Source: Limisphaerales bacterium (lineage in GTDB: Bacteria > Verrucomicrobiota > Verrucomicrobiia > Limisphaerales > UBA11358). From it: a stretch of 9,564 nt of DNA. Position 1 is the stretch's first letter. Every line of letters begins with the position of its first letter. The stretch covers positions 17,749 to 27,312 of the forward strand of contig PKZR01000217.1 in NCBI GenBank assembly GCA_003133815.1. Reading direction: 5' to 3'. Shown here piece by piece: positions 1 through 5,347 of the stretch. The translations under genes were made by a program, and so were the position numbers. The notes under the pieces are model-generated. The model was given only the letters and a program-made list of their open reading frames with translations, was not told the DNA's origin and did not search any database.

Positions 1-1196
1 ATGCCGGAAAGCGACATGATGTTCGACGTGATGCCGAACTGGTTCATCAGGATGAACGAAACGAGGATCGAAAGCGGCAGCGGCAGCGTGACGATGAGGA
101 TGCTGCGGAAGTGGAACAGGAAAAAAATGATGACAACCGTGACGAGCACGGCCTCCTCGGTCAGCGCGTGCTTGAGCGTGTCGAGCGTGCGGTCAATCAA
201 TTCGCTGCGGTCATAAAAGGATTTGATGCTGACGCCCGGCGGCAGGCTCGGCGAAATCTGCGCAATCTTGGCTTTCACGTCGCGGATGACTTGCATCGCG
301 TTTTCGCCGGTGCGCATGACAACGATGCCGCCGACGGCTTCGTGCCCGCCGACGTCAAGCGCGCCGCGCCGGAAATCGCCGCCGACCTGCACGGTCGCCA
401 CGTCCTTGAGATAAACCGCCGTGCCGCTGCTCTGCGTCAAGACGATGTTCTCCAAATCCGCATTGGAATTGACGAGGCCGACGCCGCGCACGACAAATTC
501 CATCCCGTTTTCCTCAATCACCTTGCCGCCGACGTTCAAATTGCTCTGCTTTACGGCGTCCATGACCATTTGCATCGTCACGTTCATCGCGCGCATCCGC
601 AGCGACGAGACATCAATCTGATATTGCCGCACGAATCCGCCGACGCTCGCGACTTCCGCCACGCCGGGAACGGCGTTGAGTTGATAACGCACGAACCAGT
701 CCTGAATCGAGCGGAGCCGGCCCAAATCGTAGCCGCCGTTTGGCGCGAGCTTCGGGTCAACGTCGAGATAATATTGGTAAACCCAGCCGAGACCGGTCGC
801 ATCCGGGCCGAGCATCGGCGTGACCCCGGCGGGCATCGTGCTGCCGAGATAATTCAGCCGCTCCAGCACGCGCGACCGCGCGAAATAATTGTCAATCTTG
901 TCATCGAAAATAATCGTGACGAGCGAGAAGCCGAACATGGAATTGGCGCGGACGGTCTTCACGCCCGCGAGTCCCTGCAGATTCACCGAGAGCGGATATG
1001 TGACCTGATCCTCGACCTCCTGCGGGCTGCGCCCCGGCCAGTCGGCGAACACGACGACCTGGTTTTCGCTCAAGTCGGGAATCGCATCCACCGGCGTGCG
1101 ATAAACGGCGCGGACGCCGAAGCCGATGAGCAGCGCCACGCCGCAAAACACCAGGAAGCGGTTGCGCAACGACCACTCTATGATGCGATTGATCAT
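1..1196 (-). CDS. cusA: CusA/CzcA-type heavy-metal RND efflux pump, N-terminal 398 residues (runs off window)
   Basis: Inner-membrane proton-driven transporter of the heavy-metal-efflux RND family, which with an adaptor and outer-membrane channel exports Cu(I)/Ag(I) or divalent cations. Translation from ATG at 1196 begins MINRIIEWSLRNRFLVF, with TM1 at about residues 14-30, then the hallmark DAIPDLSENQVVVF (37-50), WPGRSPQEVEDQVTYPL (53-69) and GVKTVRANSMFGFS (78-91). The frame stays open to base 3, ending in TM2 (around residue 355-380) and SNIMSLSG, which matches the ANIMSLGG region of CusA. Full family members are about 1040 residues, so roughly 60% is missing, including the transmembrane acidic residues and the Met relay that would separate copper/silver from zinc/cobalt pumps. 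It starts 11 nt after the adaptor stop codon. Copper/silver specificity is inferred from the HMBD-bearing neighbours. The family call is near certain; the substrate is not. Confidence 0.95.
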   Translation of the reverse strand, partial: MINRIIEWSLRNRFLVFCGVALLIGFGVRAVYRTPVDAIPDLSENQVVVFADWPGRSPQEVEDQVTYPLSVNLQGLAGVKTVRANSMFGFSLVTIIFDDKIDNYFARSRVLERLNYLGSTMPAGVTPMLGPDATGLGWVYQYYLDVDPKLAPNGGYDLGRLRSIQDWFVRYQLNAVPGVAEVASVGGFVRQYQIDVSSLRMRAMNVTMQMVMDAVKQSNLNVGGKVIEENGMEFVVRGVGLVNSNADLENIVLTQSSGTAVYLKDVATVQVGGDFRRGALDVGGHEAVGGIVVMRTGENAMQVIRDVKAKIAQISPSLPPGVSIKSFYDRSELIDRTLDTLKHALTEEAVLVTVVIIFFLFHFRSILIVTLPLPLSILVSFILMNQFGITSNIMSLSG

Positions 1197-1207
1197 GGCA
1201 GCGTGGG

Positions 1208-2086
1208 TTAATTGTCGCTGCTTTTGGAAATTTGCGTCTCGGCGTCAATAAGCAAGTTGCCAGACGTGACGACCCTTTCGTCCTCCTTCAAACCGGCGAG
1301 GACTTCGACGTATTCGTCGCCGATGCGGCCGAGTTTGACTTTACGCGGTTCAAAAAAATTGCCGCCAGTGTCCACGTAAACCACCGGTTCTGCGCCCGGC
1401 GACAAGACCGCGCTGCGCGGAACTGTCAGCACTTCTTCGGTTTTGGCGATGACGCTGGCATTTGCATAAAGCCCGCTGAAAAGCCTGTTCGCACCGAAAT
1501 CGCCGGCTTCGACCGGCGGGTTCAAAATTTCCGCACGCACGGTCGTGCTGCCGCTAGTGGTGTCGAAATTCACATCAGCGTAGGGCTTTATGCCGTGAAG
1601 TTTGATTTGCGCCGTGTAACTTTTGCCCGGAGCCGACGGGACAATGACGTCGAAAGTCTGACTGGTTTTCAGCCACGCCAGATCGCGTTCGTAAGCGGTG
1701 AACTCAAACCAGGCTGCCTGCCTTGAATTCGCCGAGATGCTGCCTGCCACGCGCAGCGTGTGGACGATGGCACGTTGCTGCACCAGAACAGTCTGGACGT
1801 TGGCGACATTCACGCTGTCCGCGTTGAGCTTGAGGCCGAAGCCGGTGTTGGTGCCCTCTGCATTTTCGTAAATCGGCACCATGTCCATGTTGCAAATCGG
1901 GCATTTGCCCGGCTTGTCCGACTTGATCCACGGGTGCATCGGGCTTTGGTAGTAAAGGATTTTACGACCGGCTGCAGCGGCGGGAGCGGCAGCCGTTGGC
2001 GCAGATCCGTGCCGCGCGACGAACCACATGGCCGTCGCGCTGACCGCGGCAACGAACAAAACGAGCAATAGGATTTTCGGCTTCAT
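1208..2086 (-). CDS. cusB: CusB-like RND periplasmic adaptor with N-terminal heavy-metal-binding domain, short form lacking the hairpin region
   Basis: Membrane-fusion protein expected to link the RND pump to an outer-membrane channel; 292 aa. An N-terminal signal/anchor segment (about 4-23) and an Ala-rich linker lead to an HMBD at about 43-73 with SPMHP and KCPICNMDMVPIY. A short strand (109-117) is followed at once by beta-barrel sequence (TAYERDLAWLKTSQTFDV, 130-147; PSAPGKSYTAQI, 150-161) and the membrane-proximal part (LTVPRSAVLSP, 220-230; EVLAGLKEDERVVTSGN, 261-277). Typical CusB proteins are about 380-500 aa because a lipoyl plus alpha-helical hairpin segment sits between those first strands and the barrel; here it is absent with the frame intact. 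ATG at 2086 is preceded by AAGGA at a suitable distance. It lies 12 nt after the HMBD mini-protein and 11 nt before the pump. Confidence 0.88.
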   Translation of the reverse strand: MKPKILLLVLFVAAVSATAMWFVARHGSAPTAAAPAAAAGRKILYYQSPMHPWIKSDKPGKCPICNMDMVPIYENAEGTNTGFGLKLNADSVNVANVQTVLVQQRAIVHTLRVAGSISANSRQAAWFEFTAYERDLAWLKTSQTFDVIVPSAPGKSYTAQIKLHGIKPYADVNFDTTSGSTTVRAEILNPPVEAGDFGANRLFSGLYANASVIAKTEEVLTVPRSAVLSPGAEPVVYVDTGGNFFEPRKVKLGRIGDEYVEVLAGLKEDERVVTSGNLLIDAETQISKSSDN

Positions 2087-2098
2087 AAATATCCTTCG

Positions 2099-2362
2099 TT
2101 AGAACGAGCAGCAGCCGGACGACGTCGGCGCCGCATTTGTGCCGGTTGAATCCGCATAGACCGGCTGGAGCTTCATGCCGCAAATCGGGCAGGCGCCGGG
2201 CTTGTCGTATTTGATGCTCGGATGCATCGGGCAGGCGTAGTAAAGAATTTTGCGGTCGCTGGCGGCGGCACTCGACGGTCCCAGATGGTGCGGCGCAATC
2301 CAGCCGGCGGCCCCTCCGAGCGTGACGGCCAGAACAACGATTAAAATCAGCTTCGTATTCAT
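2099..2362 (-). CDS. Small exported heavy-metal-binding-domain (HMBD) protein
   Basis: An 87-aa protein with an N-terminal hydrophobic signal or anchor (about 4-22), a short linker and one HMBD at about 38-69 (YYACPMHP, then GACPICGMKLQPVY), ending in SSGCCSF. HMBDs accompany CusB-type adaptors and copper P-type ATPases and are thought to bind soft metals through Cys, Met and His, so a periplasmic metal-binding or metal-delivery role is inferred. From the RKILYY segment to the end of the domain it matches the next gene's N-terminus at 23 of 33 positions, which suggests duplication of the adaptor's N-terminal module. The C-terminal vicinal Cys pair is not part of the domain. ATG at 2362 has only a weak purine-rich upstream stretch. 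It sits 147 nt after the Cys-rich gene and 12 nt before the adaptor. Confidence 0.85.
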   Translation of the reverse strand: MNTKLILIVVLAVTLGGAAGWIAPHHLGPSSAAASDRKILYYACPMHPSIKYDKPGACPICGMKLQPVYADSTGTNAAPTSSGCCSF

Positions 2363-2509
2363 AAATTTTTTTCTTTCGCTTCAATCACCGCCGTTTGTGC
2401 GCGGCGGAAAAGGTTCAGACAAGACACGGGCACAATGATTCCGTGGAGCAAGGGAACAGATCCGAAGCGCGCCGGCTCAAGGCACAATTCGGGCGGGAAA
2501 ATGTGAATA
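2363..2509 (-). other. Intergenic gap inside the metal operon, with a 6-bp GC hairpin
   Basis: This is the only sizeable gap in the otherwise tight minus-strand metal operon. It holds a perfect inverted repeat, CCGCCG (2388-2393) and CGGCGG (2402-2407) with an 8-nt loop, ending about 25 nt before the mini-protein start. No T-tract follows on either strand, so it is not an ordinary intrinsic terminator. It could be an RNA-processing or stability element, or a residue of rearrangement. No convincing internal promoter was seen. Confidence 0.4.
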
Positions 2510-2875
2510 TCAGATCAACCTGGCGCAGTCCCGCGCATAAAGCGCGGCGCAGGCAGCTGTCAAAGGAGAAGCAGCGACGGGAGAAATCGAGGCAGCCGGA
2601 CTTTCAGGCAGGATCCAGGCCGCGACATTTGGGGCGAGCAATGTAATTGAACCGGGAGCGCCGACCTTTTGCGCCGGAACTGCGGGCTGGCTTTGCGGAT
2701 TGGAAGAATTTTTGGCCGCGCAACAGGGCATATGACAGCCAGCGCCACCACAATTCATCGCCGACTTGGCGCACGCGGGCAACGCCTGCGCGGGCGCGAA
2801 GGGCGTCCACACCAGCAGCACGCTGCACAAAATGGCGATCAATAGTTTCACAAGTTTATCTGGCTGCACGACCAA
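2510..2875 (-). CDS. Small exported Cys-rich protein of unknown function
   Basis: I do not recognise a named family. The 121-aa product starts at a TTG (2873-2875) only 6 nt after the preceding stop codon, so translational coupling is likely; in-frame GTG codons 3 and 9 are alternative starts, and no clear Shine-Dalgarno separates them. A hydrophobic segment (about 9-24) followed by APAQALPAC looks like a signal peptide. The mature N-terminus has a Cys/His/Met cluster, CAKSAMNCGGAGCHMPCCAA (35-54), then a Pro/Ala/Gln-rich stretch, a hydrophobic middle (76-90) and a C-terminal LYARDCARLI. Eight Cys occur in all, at 17, 35, 42, 47, 51, 52, 109 and 117. Its operon position and soft-ligand cluster suggest periplasmic metal binding or chaperoning, which is inference only. 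Confidence 0.75.
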   Translation of the reverse strand: MVVQPDKLVKLLIAILCSVLLVWTPFAPAQALPACAKSAMNCGGAGCHMPCCAAKNSSNPQSQPAVPAQKVGAPGSITLLAPNVAAWILPESPAASISPVAASPLTAACAALYARDCARLI

Positions 2876-2881
2876 CGGTTG

Positions 2882-3175
2882 TCACTTGTCGGCATCCTGA
2901 ATTTTTTTGATGTAGGTGGCCGGGTCCTTGTCAAATTTTGCCTTGCACATCGGGCAGCACAGGTTCACTTCCTGGCCTTTATAGACAAAGGTGTAGGGCT
3001 TGCCCATGTCCCCGCCGATCTGTTCGCCGGAGACGGGACAGGTCTTGAGCAAATCCGGCTTGGATGAGGCGGAGGCGACCGAGTTTGTATCGGCGGCGCG
3101 GGTTGTGGATGGAATGATGCAAAGCGCTGCGGCCAGGGCCAGCCCGCCGATGATCTGCTGATTGAATGTCTTCAT
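2882..3175 (-). CDS. Exported YHS-like metal-binding protein
   Basis: A 97-aa protein and first gene of the metal operon. The signal peptide spans about 1-28 (MKTFNQQIIGGLALAAALCI, ending TTRAAD). The mature part carries a YHS-type pattern: TCPVSGEQIGG (45-55), a strand pair YTFVYKGQEVNLCC (61-74), then CCPMCKAKFDKDPATYIKKI (73-92). YHS domains are short Cys-containing domains found in copper ATPases and related metal proteins. C46, C73, C74, C77 and M76 are the likely ligands. An in-frame upstream start at 3226 exists, but ATG at 3175 is preferred because it gives an intact signal peptide and has AGG about 7 nt upstream. A perfect palindrome and a candidate promoter lie just upstream. A periplasmic copper-binding role is inferred from domain and context. 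Confidence 0.85.
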   Translation of the reverse strand: MKTFNQQIIGGLALAAALCIIPSTTRAADTNSVASASSKPDLLKTCPVSGEQIGGDMGKPYTFVYKGQEVNLCCPMCKAKFDKDPATYIKKIQDADK

Positions 3176-3196
3176 ATTTATACCTGTTTTACCAAC

Positions 3197-3211
3197 GCTG
3201 TTACGAACAGC
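3197..3211. promoter_or_regulatory. Perfect inverted repeat, candidate operator or 5'-UTR hairpin
   Basis: GCTGTT, three bases, AACAGC: six-base arms without mismatch, 22 nt upstream of the first gene of the metal operon. If the GTATTT at 3219-3224 is the -10 element, transcription would start close to this palindrome, placing it where a repressor would block initiation or where the 5' end of the mRNA would fold. No known metalloregulator box was matched. Confidence 0.45.
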
Positions 3212-3218
3212 CATGGTT

Positions 3219-3250
3219 AAATACACCGCCGCAGCCTTAAACCCTCAAAA
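3219..3250 (-). promoter_or_regulatory. Candidate promoter of the metal operon sharing a motif with the sigma-factor module
   Basis: On the minus strand TTTTGAGGG (3242-3250) is followed after 17 nt by GTATTT (3219-3224). The same nine bases, followed after exactly 17 nt by GTAAGT, occur upstream of the CnrYXH-like genes at 5321-5352. This spacing is near that usual for bacterial -35/-10 pairs. The motif does not resemble the housekeeping consensus, so an alternative sigma factor is suggested. This rests on two sites read by eye. Confidence 0.3.
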
Positions 3251-3366
3251 ATTCTGATTTCTTCTGCGGGAACCCGGTCAAGATACATCGCTGGTCAAAA
3301 TGCACAAGCAGCGCGGAGAATTTCCGGTCGCGATGCAAGCCGGATTTGGGCAAGGCATTCTCGCCC

Positions 3367-3403
3367 AAAAAACAAAATTGCCGGGACAGTTTCCTGCCCC
3401 GGC
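3367..3403 (-). terminator. Rho-independent terminator of the fibronectin-III gene
   Basis: In the minus-strand transcript GCCGGGGCAG pairs with CTGTCCCGGC over ten base pairs (one G-U) around a GAAA tetraloop, followed directly by AATTTTGTTTTTT. It lies 66 nt past the stop codon at 3470. A stable GC stem closed by a GNRA loop with a T-tract is a textbook intrinsic terminator, and it also separates this gene from the metal operon that follows on the same strand. Confidence 0.88.
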
Positions 3404-3469
3404 GTGATGATTTTGACGGTGCCCGACCGGAAGATCTATTGCGAACGTTGCATGGTGTCGGGCAGGTTG

Positions 3470-4102
3470 TTAGGGGACAATGATCGTGGCGGGCTGGCTC
3501 CACGGGCCGTTGTTCACCGTCTTGGGCGCCTTGGCGCGTACGCGCGACCAGAGGCGCGTCCCGCTCGTCAAGCCTGTGTGGCTGGCCTTGCTGCCGGTGG
3601 AGCCTGCCACCATGGTCCAGTTGGCTTCCACAGTGGGGTCGCCGGTGCAGTGCATGTGTTCATAGCCGTGGCTGCCGCTGACGGAGTTCCAATGGCTGTC
3701 CACCGTGCCGGGAGTGTCTCCGGTCGTCAGCGAGAGATTTTGCACCTGCGGCAATTTGCCCACGGGCGTGGGCTGGACCTTGGTGTCGAGATTGGCCTTG
3801 GCGATGATCACCGGGTCGCCGCCGCTGACTTTCTGCACATAAGGCAGCGACACGTTCAAATCCGCCATCACCACCGCGGCTGATGCGTCGCGCGCGAGCA
3901 CCGCCGCCGTGTGTGCCTGCGCCGCCGTTGTCACCGCGCTGATTTTCGCATCCAGATCCGCCGTGTGCGCGCTGGACGTGACCAGCGGCGGATCGGGACT
4001 GGTGAATACCGTTGGATTGTCGGAGAAACCCTTCGGGACATTTTTGCCCACTCGAAGGACTTCCTCCGCATTTGCATTGTTCAAGTTAAGAACAGCTTTC
4101 AT
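3470..4102 (-). CDS. Fibronectin type III domain protein
   Basis: 210 aa with no signal peptide. Residues about 1-110 are Ala/Thr/Val-rich and probably helical (KGFSDNPTVFTSPDPPL, DAKISAVTTAAQAHTAAVLA, SLPYVQKVSGGDPVIIAKA). A Pro-rich joint (PTPVGKLP) leads to one FN3-like domain at about 118-210, with VEANWTMVAGSTGSKASHTG and the FN3 signature GLTSGTRLWSRVRA (177-190), ending GPWSQPATIIVP. I associate this two-part layout with uncharacterised proteins recurrent in Verrucomicrobiota and other environmental phyla; that is recollection, not a search. The ATG at 4102 is chosen over an upstream in-frame start at 4192 because GGAG lies 8 nt before it and the extra N-terminal residues look non-conserved. 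It is monocistronic with its own terminator. The function is unknown; FN3 domains usually mediate protein or carbohydrate contacts. Confidence 0.83.
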   Translation of the reverse strand: MKAVLNLNNANAEEVLRVGKNVPKGFSDNPTVFTSPDPPLVTSSAHTADLDAKISAVTTAAQAHTAAVLARDASAAVVMADLNVSLPYVQKVSGGDPVIIAKANLDTKVQPTPVGKLPQVQNLSLTTGDTPGTVDSHWNSVSGSHGYEHMHCTGDPTVEANWTMVAGSTGSKASHTGLTSGTRLWSRVRAKAPKTVNNGPWSQPATIIVP

Positions 4103-4253
4103 TTTATTTGCTCCGGGTTGTGGCCGGGCTGGACCCCGCACGCTGCCGTCATTTCCACTGCTCACATTCCACTGACCGACTTCAGGTGCCATGGTTTTTT
4201 CCGGCCGTTGTTAAACTAACACCGGAAATTTTAGCAGAATCCATGAACCTGTC

Positions 4254-4283
4254 ATTTTACATGTTTTGCCGTGCCCATAACAA
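4254..4283 (-). promoter_or_regulatory. Candidate sigma-70 promoter of the fibronectin-III gene
   Basis: On the minus strand TTGTTA (4278-4283) and TAAAAT (4254-4259) are separated by 18 nt, matching the housekeeping consensus at 4/6 and 5/6 positions. Transcription from here would give a leader of about 145 nt before the ATG at 4102. The stretch 4103-4253 otherwise holds nothing recognisable. The 21-bp repeat array lies just upstream of this promoter. Confidence 0.33.
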
Positions 4284-4290
4284 AAAAAGT

Positions 4291-4578
4291 ATGTCCGCAG
4301 TAGCACGCACTGGAATCGCTCCAGCCTCGACCGGGCTGAAATCAGCGTTTACTGAACCCATTTCAGCGGCTCCTAAAATGGATTCAGGAACTCCTGAAAC
4401 GCTTTCAGGAACTCCTAAAATGGTTTCCGCGACTCCTAAACTCAAAAAAGGAACTCCTGAACCGAAAAAAGCGATTCCTGAAATCCTTTTAGGAACTCCT
4501 AAACTCAAAAAAGTGGTTCCTAAAGGGAAAATAGGAACTCCTAAAATGAAAAAAGGAACTCCTAAAATGAAAATATGA
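4291..4578 (+). CDS. Doubtful small ORF: Lys/Pro-rich heptapeptide-repeat protein
   Basis: The 21-bp array is open on the plus strand and would encode ten heptapeptides of the type GTPKMKK, ending in TGA straight after the last unit. ATG at 4291 gives a 95-aa basic protein; ATG at 4243 is an alternative. No Shine-Dalgarno precedes either. Against a protein: differences among units fall mainly at first and second codon positions (GGA, GCG, GTG; ACT, GCT, ATT, GTT) while third positions of the core are fixed, the reverse of what protein-level constraint gives. The opposite strand is also open through the array. For it: no frameshift in ten units, and inverted repeats that could end a transcript follow at once. 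Confidence 0.3.
   Translation: MSAVARTGIAPASTGLKSAFTEPISAAPKMDSGTPETLSGTPKMVSATPKLKKGTPEPKKAIPEILLGTPKLKKVVPKGKIGTPKMKKGTPKMKI
4366..4575. repeat. Tandem array of ten 21-bp units
   Basis: Ten head-to-tail units run without indels from 4366 to 4575, built on GGAACTCCTAAAATGAAAAAA. Positions 6-9 and 11-12 (T, CCT, AA) are invariant in all ten units and position 10 is always A or G; the last nine bases vary most. Six units start with GGA, so each carries AGGA-AC-TCCT; at the second unit this extends to the perfect dyad TTCAGGAACTCCTGAA, and at the seventh to TTTAGGA-AC-TCCTAAA. The period of 21 bp is both seven codons and about two helical turns. The array is followed immediately by TGA (4576-4578). 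Possible roles are a coding minisatellite, a protein-binding array or a neutral VNTR. Confidence 0.92.
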
Positions 4579-4584
4579 GATGGA

Positions 4585-4620
4585 TTTTTGGCCAAAAACG
4601 TCAAAAAACAGGGTTTTTTG
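4585..4620. repeat. Two adjacent perfect AT-rich inverted repeats
   Basis: TTTTTGGCCAAAAA (4585-4598) is a perfect 14-bp palindrome. Four bases on, CAAAAAAC (4602-4609) and GTTTTTTG (4613-4620) form a perfect 8-bp inverted repeat around AGG. They begin 7 bp after the stop codon that closes the 21-bp array. They could act as a weak bidirectional terminator. The rest of 4579-4757 holds no gene that I can support. Confidence 0.6.
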
Positions 4621-4717
4621 AAGGGTGTCGGAACCGGCTTTAATGCTGAATCTGACGGAACCTGCTGAAAACAGGGAATTTAGCCAAAAAATGGCAGATT
4701 TCCGGCTTCTGACATGG

Positions 4718-4737
4718 AAAATGCGTGAATTTCACGC
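4718..4737 (-). terminator. Possible weak terminator of the HNH gene
   Basis: GCGTGAA, T, TTCACGC (4723-4737) is a perfect 7-bp inverted repeat 20 nt past the HNH stop codon, and on the minus strand it is followed by ATTTT. The one-base centre means some pairs must open to form a loop, and the T-run is short, so termination would be weak. It could instead be a protein-binding palindrome. Confidence 0.4.
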
Positions 4738-4757
4738 AAATGGTGGGAATGGGGGTG

Positions 4758-5144
4758 TTAAGGAGTGACGCCTTTACGATGAATCTTATCGTGGCAGACG
4801 TTGCAAACCGTTATCAAATTTTCTGCCGCATTTTCACCGCCTTTAACATGTGCTTCCAGATGATGAAGTTCAAGGTGATGACGAGGGTCTGAAGGACTAG
4901 CCATCCCATGATGCCATTCACATTTTGTGCATTTGTAATCGTCCCTTTTCAAAACATCAACGCGAACATCGTCAGGAATATTCCGGTCGTGTGCCGGAAG
5001 CTGGCGCAACGATTCCAACACATAAACTCCAATCGGCAAATCTGGTCTGCCAGTTTGTTTTGTTGTCACCGTCCAACCGTATTCCGTGCGAAGCTCTCTG
5101 ACTCTGCGCCCCCATTCCTTTTTGTCATTCGCAACGTATCGCAA
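4758..5144 (-). CDS. HNH endonuclease with N-terminal winged-helix-like region, start uncertain
   Basis: From the only usable start, TTG at 5144, the product is 128 aa. Residues about 1-48 resemble the second half of a winged-helix-like module (KKEWGRRVRELRTEYGWTV, 8-26; LPIGVYVLES, 36-45). Residues 60-124 are a beta-beta-alpha-metal HNH nuclease: Cys pair C72/C75, LELHHLEAHVKGG (91-103) with the catalytic-type His, N109 in AENLITVC, and Cys pair C114/C117 followed by HDKIH. HNH proteins of this size are usually DNA nucleases in mobile, phage or restriction contexts. The frame stays open upstream to 5240 and continues plausible domain sequence (VRDKILSFLKENVGKPVTGE) but has no ATG, GTG or TTG there, so the gene may be 5'-damaged or use a rare start. 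Confidence 0.72.
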   Translation of the reverse strand: MRYVANDKKEWGRRVRELRTEYGWTVTTKQTGRPDLPIGVYVLESLRQLPAHDRNIPDDVRVDVLKRDDYKCTKCEWHHGMASPSDPRHHLELHHLEAHVKGGENAAENLITVCNVCHDKIHRKGVTP

Positions 5145-5240
5145 TTCTTCGCCGGTAACTGGTTTGCCAACATTCTCTTTTAGAAAGGAGAGAATCTTGT
5201 CTCTGACGCCACCTTTCTGTTTCCTTATGGCGTAAAGGGC
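5145..5240 (-). pseudogene. Upstream continuation of the HNH reading frame without a canonical start codon
   Basis: Thirty-two codons directly upstream of the TTG at 5144 are open and read ALYAIRKQKGG, then VRDKILSFLKENVGKPVTGE, which looks like the first helix and turn of the module that the 128-aa product completes. An in-frame TGA sits at 5241-5243. The only near-cognate codons inside are ATA, ATT, CTA and CTC or CTT. The likely explanations are loss of the original start by mutation or rearrangement, a sequencing error, or initiation at a non-canonical codon. Confidence 0.5.
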
Positions 5241-5282
5241 TCAGTCCCGAATAAATTCAAGCTGGAACTGTCAGTCCTCGCC

Positions 5283-5347
5283 ATGGCTTCGCCATAGGGT
5301 GTAACCCTGCCGCAAAATTATTTTGAGGGATTTTCCCCTGCACGGGG
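5283..5347. repeat. Run of short adjacent hairpins upstream of the sigma-factor module
   Basis: Four small inverted repeats follow one another: ATGGC-TTC-GCCAT (5283-5295), AGGGT-GTA-ACCCT (5296-5308), GGGA-TTT-TCCC (5327-5337) and CCCC-TGCAC-GGGG (5335-5347), the last two sharing bases and so mutually exclusive. The first two abut exactly and have identical 5-3-5 geometry. The run overlaps the candidate promoter at 5321-5352. It could be a remnant of a small palindromic repeat element. The remainder of 5241-5484 contains no gene. Confidence 0.45.

Noticed and set aside
111..1211. 366-codon plus-strand open frame
   Set aside because: It lies antisense to the RND pump gene, whose minus-strand translation matches CusA/CzcA motifs throughout; the His/Arg/Ala-rich plus product is a shadow typical of GC-rich genes.
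2388..2407. GC hairpin as an intrinsic terminator inside the metal operon
   Set aside because: No T-tract on either strand, and the downstream genes belong functionally with those upstream.
3237..3503. 88-codon minus-strand ORF
   Set aside because: It runs through the strong terminator at 3367-3403 and overlaps the end of the fibronectin-III gene; the product is Arg/Ser-rich without a domain.
4366..4575. CRISPR array
   Set aside because: Units are 21 bp and head-to-tail with no unique spacers of 30-40 bp, and there are no cas genes.
4257..4604. Minus-strand 115-codon ORF through the 21-bp array (FILGVP repeats)
   Set aside because: Any 21-bp array without stop codons is open in several frames; it overlaps the candidate fibronectin-III promoter and has no ribosome-binding site or domain.
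5283..5308. Integron attC-like recombination site
   Set aside because: The short hairpins lack the paired RYYYAAC/GTTRRRY core sites and no integrase is present in the window.
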